A stretch of DNA of 15,539 bases from JBJHBY01 sp050485745 (GCA_050485745.1 JBJHBY010000065.1:1-15539); one strand, 5' to 3'; shown: positions 1 to 6,440, numbered from the stretch's first letter. A program made the numbers and translations. The notes: generated by a model not told the origin, from the letters alone.

Positions 1-5
1 GTGAC

Positions 6-41
6 GCTGGGTTACGCCGCGACGCGGCTAACCCAGCCTAC
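6..41 (-). repeat. REP-like palindrome, copy 1
   Basis: Imperfect hairpin. The 9-base arms GCTGGGTTA/TAACCCAGC enclose a GCCGC/GCGGC inner stem and a 3-base loop, with one unpaired base between inner and outer stem. Read on the minus strand, the hairpin is preceded by GTAG, the foot tetranucleotide typical of REP elements handled by RAYT transposases. It belongs to a family of eight copies in this window and lies in a tandem pair with copy 2, 72 bases apart. Confidence 0.85.
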
Positions 42-77
42 GGCGCGGTGTGGGGGGGAAGGCACCTTTGGGGTGAC

Positions 78-113
78 GCTGGGTTACGCGGCAAAGCCGC
101 TAACCCAGCCTAC
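78..113 (-). repeat. REP-like palindrome, copy 2
   Basis: Same outer arms as copy 1, but the inner stem is GCGGC/GCCGC, a compensated change relative to copy 1, with an AAA loop on the plus strand. The GTAG foot is on the minus strand at 110-113. The repeat ends a few bases before the stop codon of the minus-strand PAP2 gene, so it sits immediately 3' of that gene and may stabilise or end its transcript. Confidence 0.85.
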
Positions 114-117
114 GGCG

Positions 118-1023
118 CTAAGCCGCACCGCCCCCGGGCACGGTGCTGGGTCGGTCCAGGCCGATGCGGGCCGCGAGAAGGGAGAAGGTCACCAGGAACA
201 GACCCAGCAGAACCGTCACCGTCGCGGCCATCAGCGACTCGGGCAGGGAAGCAGTCAGTAGTGGCAGCCAGCGCAGCAAGACCAGCAGCAGCACCGCGCC
301 GAGGACGAAGCGCGCCGCCCTCTGCCACAACACCCCGCCCGAAAGCTGCAATACCCCGCCACTGACGATCATCGCCCCGGCGGCACCGGCCAGCAGGCCA
401 ATGGCGCCGTAGGTGCCGGCTTCGGCCCCCAGCAGGGCACTCAGCAGCACCAGCGCGACCACCAAAGCCAGCAACAGCAGCCCCTGTTGCTGGCGTGACA
501 TCTCTGCCAGGCGATCAGCCGCCGCGGGCTGCCAGCGCCACCAGGCCCACAGGCTGAGCACACCCAGGGCCCAGCCCAGCAGAACATCGGTGGGGTAGTG
601 AACGCCCAGATAGATACGCGAGAAGCCCATCAGGAACATGATGGCCACCGCCATCCCCCAGAACCAGTTGCGCCCGATCCACGCCGCCAGCATGCCCCAG
701 AACACCACCACCAACTGGGCGTGCCCGCTGGGCAGGGCGTAACCGAATTCGCCATCGGAGATGATGCGCGGGTCCACCTCGAAGGGGCGGGGCAGGCCGA
801 TGGCATCCTTCAGCAGAAAGTTGACGAAGGCGGTTGCGGAAAACACCAGCAGCAGCTGCCAGCCCAGGCGGTGATTCACGCTCCAGAGCACCAGCGGCAC
901 CATCAGCAGGTAGCCGTGGCCACCAAACAGGGTGAAGACTTCAAAGAAAGTATTGAGCGCAGGGTTCTGGAATTGCTGGACCCAGACGATGAAGTCCTCG
1001 CCCTGACGGAGAATTGACTGCAT
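118..1023 (-). CDS. PAP2-family membrane phosphatase
   Basis: Integral-membrane phosphatidic acid phosphatase type 2 family protein, 301 aa from the ATG at 1023. The three family motifs are intact: K72-x6-R79-P80 (KDAIGLPRP), PSGH at 98-101, and S135-R136...H142...D146 (SRIYLGVHYPTD). PAP2 enzymes hydrolyse phosphate from lipid phosphates such as phosphatidate or undecaprenyl diphosphate on the outer face of the inner membrane; the substrate here cannot be told. About five hydrophobic segments carry the catalytic part. After a polar linker (about 164-180) there are about four further hydrophobic segments (about 181-285) that are not part of the usual catalytic core. A TTG 6 codons upstream would extend the frame, but the ATG has GGGGA about 10 bases before it. 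It lies downstream of the MFS gene on the same strand, separated by a hairpin. Confidence 0.88.
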   Translation of the reverse strand: MQSILRQGEDFIVWVQQFQNPALNTFFEVFTLFGGHGYLLMVPLVLWSVNHRLGWQLLLVFSATAFVNFLLKDAIGLPRPFEVDPRIISDGEFGYALPSGHAQLVVVFWGMLAAWIGRNWFWGMAVAIMFLMGFSRIYLGVHYPTDVLLGWALGVLSLWAWWRWQPAAADRLAEMSRQQQGLLLLALVVALVLLSALLGAEAGTYGAIGLLAGAAGAMIVSGGVLQLSGGVLWQRAARFVLGAVLLLVLLRWLPLLTASLPESLMAATVTVLLGLFLVTFSLLAARIGLDRPSTVPGGGAA

Positions 1024-1118
1024 GGATGATATCGTCCCCAATAGCCCGGAAGGTCAGGTACTTATCTCAACGGGGAACGAACGGCGCTTCAAGCATTGAT
1101 CACGGTACTTTTACCAAA

Positions 1119-1146
1119 CCGGGGGTGACGACGGCATCACCCCCGG
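1119..1146 (-). terminator. Hairpin after the MFS gene, probable terminator
   Basis: A perfect 10-bp stem, CCGGGGGTGA with TCACCCCCGG, around an 8-base loop starts 5 bases after the MFS stop codon on the minus strand. It is followed by TTTGG and then an A-run, so the U-tract is short. It probably ends or attenuates MFS transcription before the PAP2 gene. Confidence 0.6.
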
Positions 1147-1150
1147 AGCA

Positions 1151-2404
1151 TCAGCCGCGCCGGGGAACCCGGATCAGGGGCAGCAGGATCAGGGAGATCA
1201 CCAGGATGCCGGCAAACACGGCGAAAGCGACCCGGTAGCTGCCGGTCACATCGTGCATCAAACCCGCGAAGGGCGGTGCCAGCAGGGTCACCGGCATGAT
1301 CACCGGATTCATCAAGCCCATCACCCGGCCATAGCTGGCTGCCCCGAAGATCCGCGCCAGCAGTGAGCCCCAGACCGGCAGCATGCCGCCGGCGGCCAGC
1401 CCGATGGCCACCGCTCCAGCCAGCAAGAGGTTGTAGTCGCTGGCCGCCAGGAAACACCCCAGCCCGACCATGACCAGCATCACCGCAAGGCTCAGCCCCA
1501 GGCGCAGGTCAATATGATCCCCCACCACCCCGAACACCAGCTTGCCGACAATACCCATCAGGGCCATGACCGACAGCAGCAATGCACTGCGCTCGGCGCT
1601 GGTGCCGACGTCCCGGGCAAACGGCACCAGGTTGCTGAGCAGGGCGGTGTATACGGCGAACAGCAGGGAGATGGCCACCGCGATCAACCAGAAGTTACGA
1701 TTGGTGAGGATCTGTCGCGAACTGCTGAAGTCCGGCCCCGGCGCCATCGCGGGCGCACCCTCGGCCGGCGCATCGTCACCGTCCGGCTGCAGCTGCCGAT
1801 CGGAGGGGCGATCCACCACCAGCAGCAGGATGGCGGGCAGGGTGATCAGCAGCGTCAGGCCCGCCAGCAGGCGCAGGGCAATGCGCCACTCCCAGGTCTC
1901 GATCAGCCACTGCACGATGGGCGGGAACAGGAACCCACCCACCGAGGTACCGATCGCGGCAACCCCCATGACCATGCCACGCTTGCGGCTGAACCAGCGT
2001 GCCAGCAGGGTGGTGGCACCCAGCGGGCCGAGCAGCATGGTTGCGAGGGGCATGAACATCGCGTAGATCAGCGGCACCTGCCACATCGCGGTGGACAGGG
2101 ACAGGCACAGATAAGCCAGGCACAGGCTGACAGAGCCCGCCGCCATGAGGTTGCGCAGGGAGCGCCGGTCCACCATCGAACCCAGCCAGGGCGAGACAAT
2201 ACCGCTGACCAGGGTCATGCCGGTCATGCCCAGCATCATGGTCATGCGGCTGGCACCGAACTCGTCGGCCAGGGGCACAACGACCACACCGTAGGAGAAC
2301 ATCACCGCTCCGGTGCTGACCATCTGCACCAGGAACGCCACCACCACCAGCCACCAGCCGTAGAACCACGTCCTGCCCACTACCACCTCACTCACCGGGC
2401 GCAC
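1151..2404 (-). CDS. Major facilitator superfamily transporter
   Basis: Protein of 417 aa with the 12-helix MFS pattern and a polar central loop at about 200-232. It opens with FYGWWLVVVAF at 14-24, a signature frequent in the oxalate/formate and monocarboxylate transporter branch. It carries the loop 2-3 motif variant GSMVDRRSLRN (75-85) and the SRKRGMVMG motif (139-147) before the fifth helix. It presumably transports a small organic anion across the inner membrane; the substrate is not readable. The start is uncertain. GTG at 2404 gives the longest form without an obvious ribosome binding site, and in-frame GTGs at codons 4, 7 and 9 are alternatives, the last preceded by GAGG. A 12-bp palindrome lies about 75 bases upstream. 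Confidence 0.87.
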   Translation of the reverse strand: MRPVSEVVVGRTWFYGWWLVVVAFLVQMVSTGAVMFSYGVVVVPLADEFGASRMTMMLGMTGMTLVSGIVSPWLGSMVDRRSLRNLMAAGSVSLCLAYLCLSLSTAMWQVPLIYAMFMPLATMLLGPLGATTLLARWFSRKRGMVMGVAAIGTSVGGFLFPPIVQWLIETWEWRIALRLLAGLTLLITLPAILLLVVDRPSDRQLQPDGDDAPAEGAPAMAPGPDFSSSRQILTNRNFWLIAVAISLLFAVYTALLSNLVPFARDVGTSAERSALLLSVMALMGIVGKLVFGVVGDHIDLRLGLSLAVMLVMVGLGCFLAASDYNLLLAGAVAIGLAAGGMLPVWGSLLARIFGAASYGRVMGLMNPVIMPVTLLAPPFAGLMHDVTGSYRVAFAVFAGILVISLILLPLIRVPRRG

Positions 2405-2478
2405 TCAGCGCCGAACGGGTTAATCTAACAAGACTGGCCGGGGAGTGTCTGCGATCAGGCCTCGCGACGGATAAAACC

Positions 2479-2490
2479 TGACCGCGGTCA
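2479..2490. promoter_or_regulatory. Palindrome TGACCGCGGTCA, candidate operator
   Basis: Perfect 12-bp dyad, TGACCGCGGTCA. On the minus strand it reads on from TT, giving TTGACC, a good -35-like hexamer; no clear -10 follows at 17 bases. It lies 75-86 bases upstream of the MFS start and could be the binding site of a dimeric repressor. The regulator is not in the window. Confidence 0.35.
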
Positions 2491-2548
2491 AATCAATCAG
2501 ACCAGCCCTCACCGCCATATCGACACACGCCGCAGCGCCGCACGTGAC

Positions 2549-2582
2549 GCAGGCTGGGTTAGCGCGAAGCGCGTAACCCAGC
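2549..2582 (+). repeat. REP-like palindrome, copy 3
   Basis: GCAG foot, GCTGGGTTA arm, short GCGC/GCGC inner stem, GAA loop, one unpaired G, then TAACCCAGC. The inner stem is one base pair shorter than in copies 1, 2, 4, 6 and 8. It forms a divergent pair with copy 4. Confidence 0.85.
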
Positions 2583-2679
2583 GTCACCCCCGAAGCGGTG
2601 ATATCCACCGGATCGGCTTACGAAGCCCCCGAATGGCATGAATCGAGCCCCGGCGCGAAATTCGTGTGGCGGTGAGAAC

Positions 2680-2715
2680 GCTGGGTTACGCCGCTTTGCG
2701 GCTAACCCAGCCTAC
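2680..2715 (-). repeat. REP-like palindrome, copy 4
   Basis: Outer arms as in copy 1, inner stem GCCGC/GCGGC, TTT loop on the plus strand, GTAG foot on the minus strand at 2712-2715. Its outer flank (2651-2680) closely matches the flank of copy 8, so the repeated unit is larger than the hairpin. It ends 45 bases before the stop codon of the minus-strand gene at 2761-3177. Confidence 0.85.
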
Positions 2716-2760
2716 GACACGGAGTGAGTCGTTACATGGAAAGCATGCCTGCAGTGGGGA

Positions 2761-3177
2761 TCAGTCATCGCGACCGAAGTGCCACCACTTGCGGCTGCGC
2801 TCCTCGCGCTGCTGCTGCCCGCGCTCCGAGCCCTTGCCAGCCTCGGGGTGCTTCGACGTATCCGGCCCCCGGACTCCGTCGCGGGCGGGCTGCTCGCGCA
2901 GGCGCTCGCGCTCCCGTTCAAGTTCGCGCTCGCGGCTTGCCGCCCCTGGCAGCTCCGCTTCAAGTTCGGGCTGCACTTCCGCGGGAGCTGCGGGCTCGAC
3001 CTCAGGGGCATCCGGAGCGCCGCGACGCAGCCCCTCCGCACGCTCCCGGGCATCCCGGGCGCGCTCCCGCGGTACCTGCTCGGCGCGATCACGCACACGC
3101 TGCTCGGCATCGGCAAACACCTGGGTCGAGGGCGCCAGCAGCGCCAGCGCAACAGCACTTGCCAGAAACAGTTTCAT
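2761..3177 (-). CDS. Secreted Arg/Glu-rich protein of unknown function
   Basis: Protein of 138 aa that I do not recognise. It begins with a clear Sec signal peptide (MKLFLASAVALALLAPSTQVFA, cleavage about 22/23). The mature chain is almost all charged: Arg/Glu-rich stretches on both sides of a Pro/Ala/Glu segment (about 57-75). A run of alternating Arg and Glu at about 82-94 could form a single charged helix, and the tail is basic and aromatic (RKWWHFGRDD). There are no cysteines. The frame stays open upstream to 3339, but ATG 3177 is chosen because GGGAG lies 7 bases before it and the signal peptide starts there. On this strand TACAAT (3218-3213) could be a -10 element. It is divergent from the DUF3015 gene. 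Confidence 0.72.
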   Translation of the reverse strand: MKLFLASAVALALLAPSTQVFADAEQRVRDRAEQVPRERARDARERAEGLRRGAPDAPEVEPAAPAEVQPELEAELPGAASRERELERERERLREQPARDGVRGPDTSKHPEAGKGSERGQQQREERSRKWWHFGRDD

Positions 3178-3271
3178 GGGACATCTCCCGCAACGAGATA
3201 AAAGGTACCGGGATTGTAACCCCGCAAACAGCCCCGCCACACCCGAACTCTCCCGATGCCGCATATTGTCG

Positions 3272-3300
3272 TTGCCTATGTCACAAGCTTCTCCTATATT
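3272..3300 (+). promoter_or_regulatory. Sigma70-type promoter for the DUF3015 gene
   Basis: TTGCCT at 3272-3277, a 17-base spacer, and TATATT at 3295-3300 (5 of 6 to the -10 consensus). It lies 63 bases upstream of the DUF3015 start codon. The expected start site, about 3306-3308, falls at the first base of a hairpin. Confidence 0.55.
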
Positions 3301-3306
3301 CCCTTC

Positions 3307-3328
3307 GATCCAGCACAAGGGCTGGATC
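3307..3328 (+). other. Hairpin at the predicted 5' end of the DUF3015 mRNA
   Basis: Perfect 8-bp stem GATCCAGC/GCTGGATC with a 6-base loop ACAAGG. If transcription starts from the promoter at 3272-3300, the transcript begins with this stem. Such 5'-terminal stems are known to protect mRNAs from 5'-end dependent decay. Confidence 0.5.
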
Positions 3329-3362
3329 AATGGAAACAATATGACAAAAAGGAATCCATTAC

Positions 3363-3866
3363 ATGTTGACTAAGAAACTGGCCATTGCCGCTGCAGCTTC
3401 CATCGCGTTCAGCATGGGCGCCTACGCGGACAACAATGACAAAACCCCTGGCTCTGGACCCAACCCCTATGTTGATTGCGGCATCGGCGCTGCACTGTTT
3501 CCCACAGTGCACTGGGCAGCTGTCACCTCCAACGTCATCTGGGACCTTGGTACCACCGCACTGACCTCCGCCACTGCAAGCCCGGAAACCTGCTCTGGCA
3601 AGCGCCTCGAGGCAGCGCTGTTCATCAATGACACCTATGACAACCTGGCCGAGGACATTGCCCGCGGCGATGGCCAGCATCTGGCCACCGTGCTTAACAT
3701 TCTTGAGTGCGATGCTGCCCGCCAGGGTGATGCCATCGCCAATGCTCGCGGCGCAATGGCCTCAGCTGTTGGGGATGAGACCTACCTCAACATGAGCCAT
3801 CTGGAAAAAGCAGCTCAGCTCTTCATCATTATGGATCACTCCACAACCCGCAGCTGTTCGGCCTGA
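3363..3866 (+). CDS. DUF3015 family exported protein
   Basis: Small exported protein of 167 aa. A Sec signal peptide (residues 1-22, ending GAYA) is followed by a soluble domain with DUF3015-like features: a VDCGIGAALFP segment near the mature N-terminus, then a Thr/Ser-rich NVIWDLGTTALTSAT stretch leading to a cysteine. Four cysteines (C39, C77, C116, C165) could form two disulfides in the periplasm. The function of DUF3015 is not known to me. An AAGGA ribosome binding site lies 9 bases before the ATG. It is followed after 94 bases by the DUF4105 gene in the same direction; such proteins are plausibly functional partners, but that is inference from position. Confidence 0.8.
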   Translation: MLTKKLAIAAAASIAFSMGAYADNNDKTPGSGPNPYVDCGIGAALFPTVHWAAVTSNVIWDLGTTALTSATASPETCSGKRLEAALFINDTYDNLAEDIARGDGQHLATVLNILECDAARQGDAIANARGAMASAVGDETYLNMSHLEKAAQLFIIMDHSTTRSCSA

Positions 3867-3874
3867 TGCTGTCC

Positions 3875-3905
3875 GTCGGTCTGCCAGGTACGCCTGCAGA
3901 CCGAC
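3875..3905 (+). other. Hairpin between the DUF3015 and DUF4105 genes
   Basis: A 9-bp stem GTCGGTCTG/CAGACCGAC continues after one unpaired C into CAGG/CCTG with a TACG tetraloop. It starts 9 bases after the DUF3015 stop codon. There is no U-tract, so it is more likely a partial terminator or an mRNA-stabilising structure than a full terminator. Confidence 0.5.
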
Positions 3906-3960
3906 TCCCCACCGCTCGACGCACCCCATAGCCCATCATCAAAAATCAAAGAAGGCTGAC

Positions 3961-5844
3961 GTGTTTCGCTTGCTTCGATATTGCCTGGCGGCAACCTTGC
4001 CGGCCATTGCGGCGCCCCATGGTCATGCGAATGAATTCGCTAACCTGGAGACCCTTTCGACAGATCCGACATGGATCAAGCTTGTCCACTACGAACCCAG
4101 CCGAAGCGGCCCGTCCGGTTGGCTAAGCGCGATTTTGAGTGACGAATTTTTTCTCTCCGAGCATGGACGTCATGACCCTCTCGCCGAGCTACAGGCGACC
4201 ATTAATGCGTTGCAGACCCCAATAACGGACGACAATCCCAACCAGCATGCACGCTGTCGCTTTCCCGCCCGACAGCTATGGCTGGAGCAGCACTTCGATC
4301 TGGGAGGCTCCGACGCAACACGAAGCCATTGCCCCGACTTTGCCGACTGGACGCGAAATGGCAGCGTACGCTCAGTCAGTGTGGTCTATGCAACAGGCTA
4401 TCTTGGCAATCCGGCATCCTATTACGGACACACACTTCTCAAGCTCAATTTCAAAGACGAAAAAAAAACGGCGCTGATGGACACCAGCATCAACTATGGC
4501 GCCATCATGGCAACCAATGACGACCCTGTCAGCTATATCCTCAAAGGAATTTTTGGCGGCTATGACGGCGGTTTCAGCCATATTCATTATTACTACCACG
4601 ATCACAACTATGGTGAGAACGAACTCCGCGACCTCTGGGAATACGAACTGGACCTCCCCGCACCCGCAGTCGATCTCATCGTCGCACATTCATGGGAGGT
4701 ACTCGGCAAACGCTATCAGTACTTCTTCTTCAGAAAAAACTGTGCTTATCGTATGGCCGAGCTGATCGAACTGGTCCACGACATACAGATCATCCCCAGG
4801 CAAAGGCCATGGACCATTCCACAGAGTCTTATCCAGAACCTGTCAGAGACAAATGTGGATGGCGCACCGCTGATCGCGCGAGTGATCTATCACCCCTCGA
4901 GGCAGTCCCGGTTCTACCAGCGTTACCAGAACCTGGACAACAACCAGCAATCCCTGCTGCGAGATCTGGTGCTGCAACGCGAGGACCTCAATGGAGAGAC
5001 CTTCCAGACGCACACCGTCACGGCACAGCACGCCATTCTGGATACGCTGATCGACTACTATCAGTATGTGCGCGAGCCGGAGAGCGGCAAACAGGAGGCG
5101 ATGCATACACAGTATCGCGGCGCTTTGCTGAAGCGCCTTCAACTGCCGCCAGGCATCGTTGCCGTCGAGCCACAGACACCACCGCCTCCACACCAGGGGC
5201 GACCACCCGGCTGGGTGCAGACAGGCCCGATTTACAATTCAAGCAGCCAGGAAAGTGCGCTGTCGCTACGCATCCGTCCCGCCTACTACGATGTCCTGGA
5301 CAGCGATGCAGGCCACGTACGCAACGCCGCCCTGAGCATGGGTGATATAACGCTGCACCTGCATCGCGACAGGCTGCGTTTGCGCCGCCTCGACATCATT
5401 GCCATCGAAAGCGTCAATCCCGCCCTGACGGGACTTCCCGGCGACAATGGCTCGGCGTGGAGCCTGCGCGCCGGTGCAGAACAGCTCAGGCTGGATTGCG
5501 GTAACTGTGTGGTGGCCAATGTCCAGGGGGATATGGGTTACGGGCGCCAGTGGACACCCTACATCTTTTCGGCCGCCTACCTGGGTGGAGCCATCCAGGA
5601 AGACCGCCTGGGCCACGGTTTTGCCTATGCCCGGGCATCGCTGCGTATCATCGCTGGCAGCGGGCCCAAATGGCGAATGGTTCTGAACCATGAGCAGCGC
5701 AGCCCTGTTGGAGGGCATCGCCAACATTACGCCGTTTCACGCCTGGAGGCTCGACACGCGATCCGTCCGGACATGGATATTCGGTTGCACTACGAACGCA
5801 ACAAGGGGCAAGAGCTCGGAATCGGCATCGGATTCTACTGGTGA
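3961..5844 (+). CDS. Exported DUF4105 (Lnb N-terminal type) protein with probable C-terminal barrel
   Basis: Protein of 627 aa starting at GTG, with AAGAAGG 5 bases upstream. The signal peptide probably ends at HGHA (about 23). Residues about 95-300 match the DUF4105 pattern: CRFPARQLWLEQ at 99-110 with a second Cys at 124, the YYGHTLLK motif with H157, and FFFRKNCAYR with C261. This family contains Lnb, the Enterococcus lipoprotein N-acyltransferase, and the His and Cys look like its thiol catalytic pair. A Pro-rich linker (about 400-418) leads to a region of alternating polar/hydrophobic strands with a terminal GIGIGFYW. This resembles an outer-membrane beta-barrel with the required C-terminal aromatic. 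Enzyme activity is not proven; it could be an acyltransferase or a protease-like thiol enzyme. An A9 run lies at 4460-4468. It converges with sufR, stop to stop, 10 bases apart. Confidence 0.8.
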   Translation: MFRLLRYCLAATLPAIAAPHGHANEFANLETLSTDPTWIKLVHYEPSRSGPSGWLSAILSDEFFLSEHGRHDPLAELQATINALQTPITDDNPNQHARCRFPARQLWLEQHFDLGGSDATRSHCPDFADWTRNGSVRSVSVVYATGYLGNPASYYGHTLLKLNFKDEKKTALMDTSINYGAIMATNDDPVSYILKGIFGGYDGGFSHIHYYYHDHNYGENELRDLWEYELDLPAPAVDLIVAHSWEVLGKRYQYFFFRKNCAYRMAELIELVHDIQIIPRQRPWTIPQSLIQNLSETNVDGAPLIARVIYHPSRQSRFYQRYQNLDNNQQSLLRDLVLQREDLNGETFQTHTVTAQHAILDTLIDYYQYVREPESGKQEAMHTQYRGALLKRLQLPPGIVAVEPQTPPPPHQGRPPGWVQTGPIYNSSSQESALSLRIRPAYYDVLDSDAGHVRNAALSMGDITLHLHRDRLRLRRLDIIAIESVNPALTGLPGDNGSAWSLRAGAEQLRLDCGNCVVANVQGDMGYGRQWTPYIFSAAYLGGAIQEDRLGHGFAYARASLRIIAGSGPKWRMVLNHEQRSPVGGHRQHYAVSRLEARHAIRPDMDIRLHYERNKGQELGIGIGFYW

Positions 5845-5854
5845 TAACGCCGAA

Positions 5855-6301
5855 TCATGACTGAACAGCGACGACGGGAATGCGGCTGGCGGCCTGACGG
5901 CGCATGTCGCCGCCCATGTCGGCGAGGGTGATGCGTTCGAGCTGGTCGAGGATGATATCGTTGATAAACTGCCAGTTATCCTTGAGGTTGCAGTCGGAGG
6001 ACAGGTCGCAGTGGCTGTCGTCCTGGCTGCACTGGGTCAGGCCCACGGGGCCCTCGACCGAGCGGATCACGTCGGCGATGGTAATACTGCGCGCTGAGCG
6101 GGCCAGCTGGTAACCGCCGCGAAAGCCCCGGCGCGACTGCACCAGGCCGGAATCCACGAGCAACTTCAGCAGCTTGCGCACTGTGGCCAGGGGCACATTG
6201 ACCTGCTGGGCGATGGCCTCGGTGGTCATCTGGTCGGCCTGCCGCGCGAGACAGTCGATGATCAGCAGGGCGTAGTCCGCCAGTTTTCCGATTCTCAGCA
6301 C
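5855..6301 (-). CDS. sufR: Rrf2-family Fe-S regulator of the SUF system
   Basis: Transcription regulator of 148 aa, close to the IscR size. A winged helix-turn-helix fills the first 70 residues; VPLATVRKLLKLL at 36-48 is the recognition helix region and RRGFRGGYQLA at 57-67 the wing. Three cysteines, C91-x6-C98-x5-C104, are placed like the [2Fe-2S] ligands of IscR. This matches the SUF-associated Rrf2 regulators of gammaproteobacteria. It is expected to sense Fe-S status and control the divergent sufB operon and probably itself. The start is GTG at 6301, supported by CAGGAG 7 bases upstream. The name sufR is also used for an unrelated cyanobacterial-type repressor, so the symbol marks role rather than homology to that protein. 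Confidence 0.85.
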   Translation of the reverse strand: MLRIGKLADYALLIIDCLARQADQMTTEAIAQQVNVPLATVRKLLKLLVDSGLVQSRRGFRGGYQLARSARSITIADVIRSVEGPVGLTQCSQDDSHCDLSSDCNLKDNWQFINDIILDQLERITLADMGGDMRRQAASRIPVVAVQS

Positions 6302-6322
6302 GCTGTTCTCCTGACTTTTTAT

Positions 6323-6353
6323 CCTTACAGGGGTCGTCCTGCCCCCTGTAAGG
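6323..6353 (-). other. 11-bp perfect hairpin in the sufR leader
   Basis: CCTTACAGGGG and its exact complement CCCCTGTAAGG are separated by 9 bases. On the minus strand the structure ends about 21 bases before the GTG of sufR, just upstream of its ribosome binding site. It could be an operator dyad or an mRNA structure affecting sufR translation. Confidence 0.5.
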
Positions 6354-6358
6354 GTCGC

Positions 6359-6403
6359 CCCTGAAAGGCAGGCGAAGATGCACGGATCTGCTGGCCTTTC
6401 AGG
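6359..6403. other. Inverted repeat CCTGAAAGGC/GCCTTTCAGG
   Basis: Perfect 10-bp arms at 6359-6368 and 6394-6403 around 25 bases. Next to it, CCGGGC/GCCCGG at 6413-6427 forms another hairpin with a 3-base loop. All lie in the predicted leader of sufR and upstream of the predicted sufB promoter. Confidence 0.4.
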
Positions 6404-6440
6404 CGCTCGCGTCCGGGCTGCGCCCGGCGCTGGAAATCAA

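Larger units (their letters stand above)
2405..2760. other. Gene-free spacer with two REPs and an operator candidate
   Basis: No convincing coding sequence. Short frames here only translate the REP palindromes. It contains the presumed promoter region of the MFS gene (2405-2500), REP copies 3 and 4 in opposite orientation, and a 30-base segment (2651-2680) that recurs before REP copy 8. Confidence 0.7.

Noticed and set aside
1..118. Tandem palindromes as a CRISPR array
   Set aside because: There are only two units with a 26-base gap, they are strongly self-complementary, and the same element occurs scattered in other spacers; no cas genes are present.
1014..1041. TTG start at 1041 for the PAP2 protein
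   Set aside because: The ATG at 1023 has a better placed GGGGA and needs no rare start codon.
2420..2608. 62-codon minus-strand frame near REP copy 3
   Set aside because: It consists largely of translated REP sequence and promoter region, with no family features.
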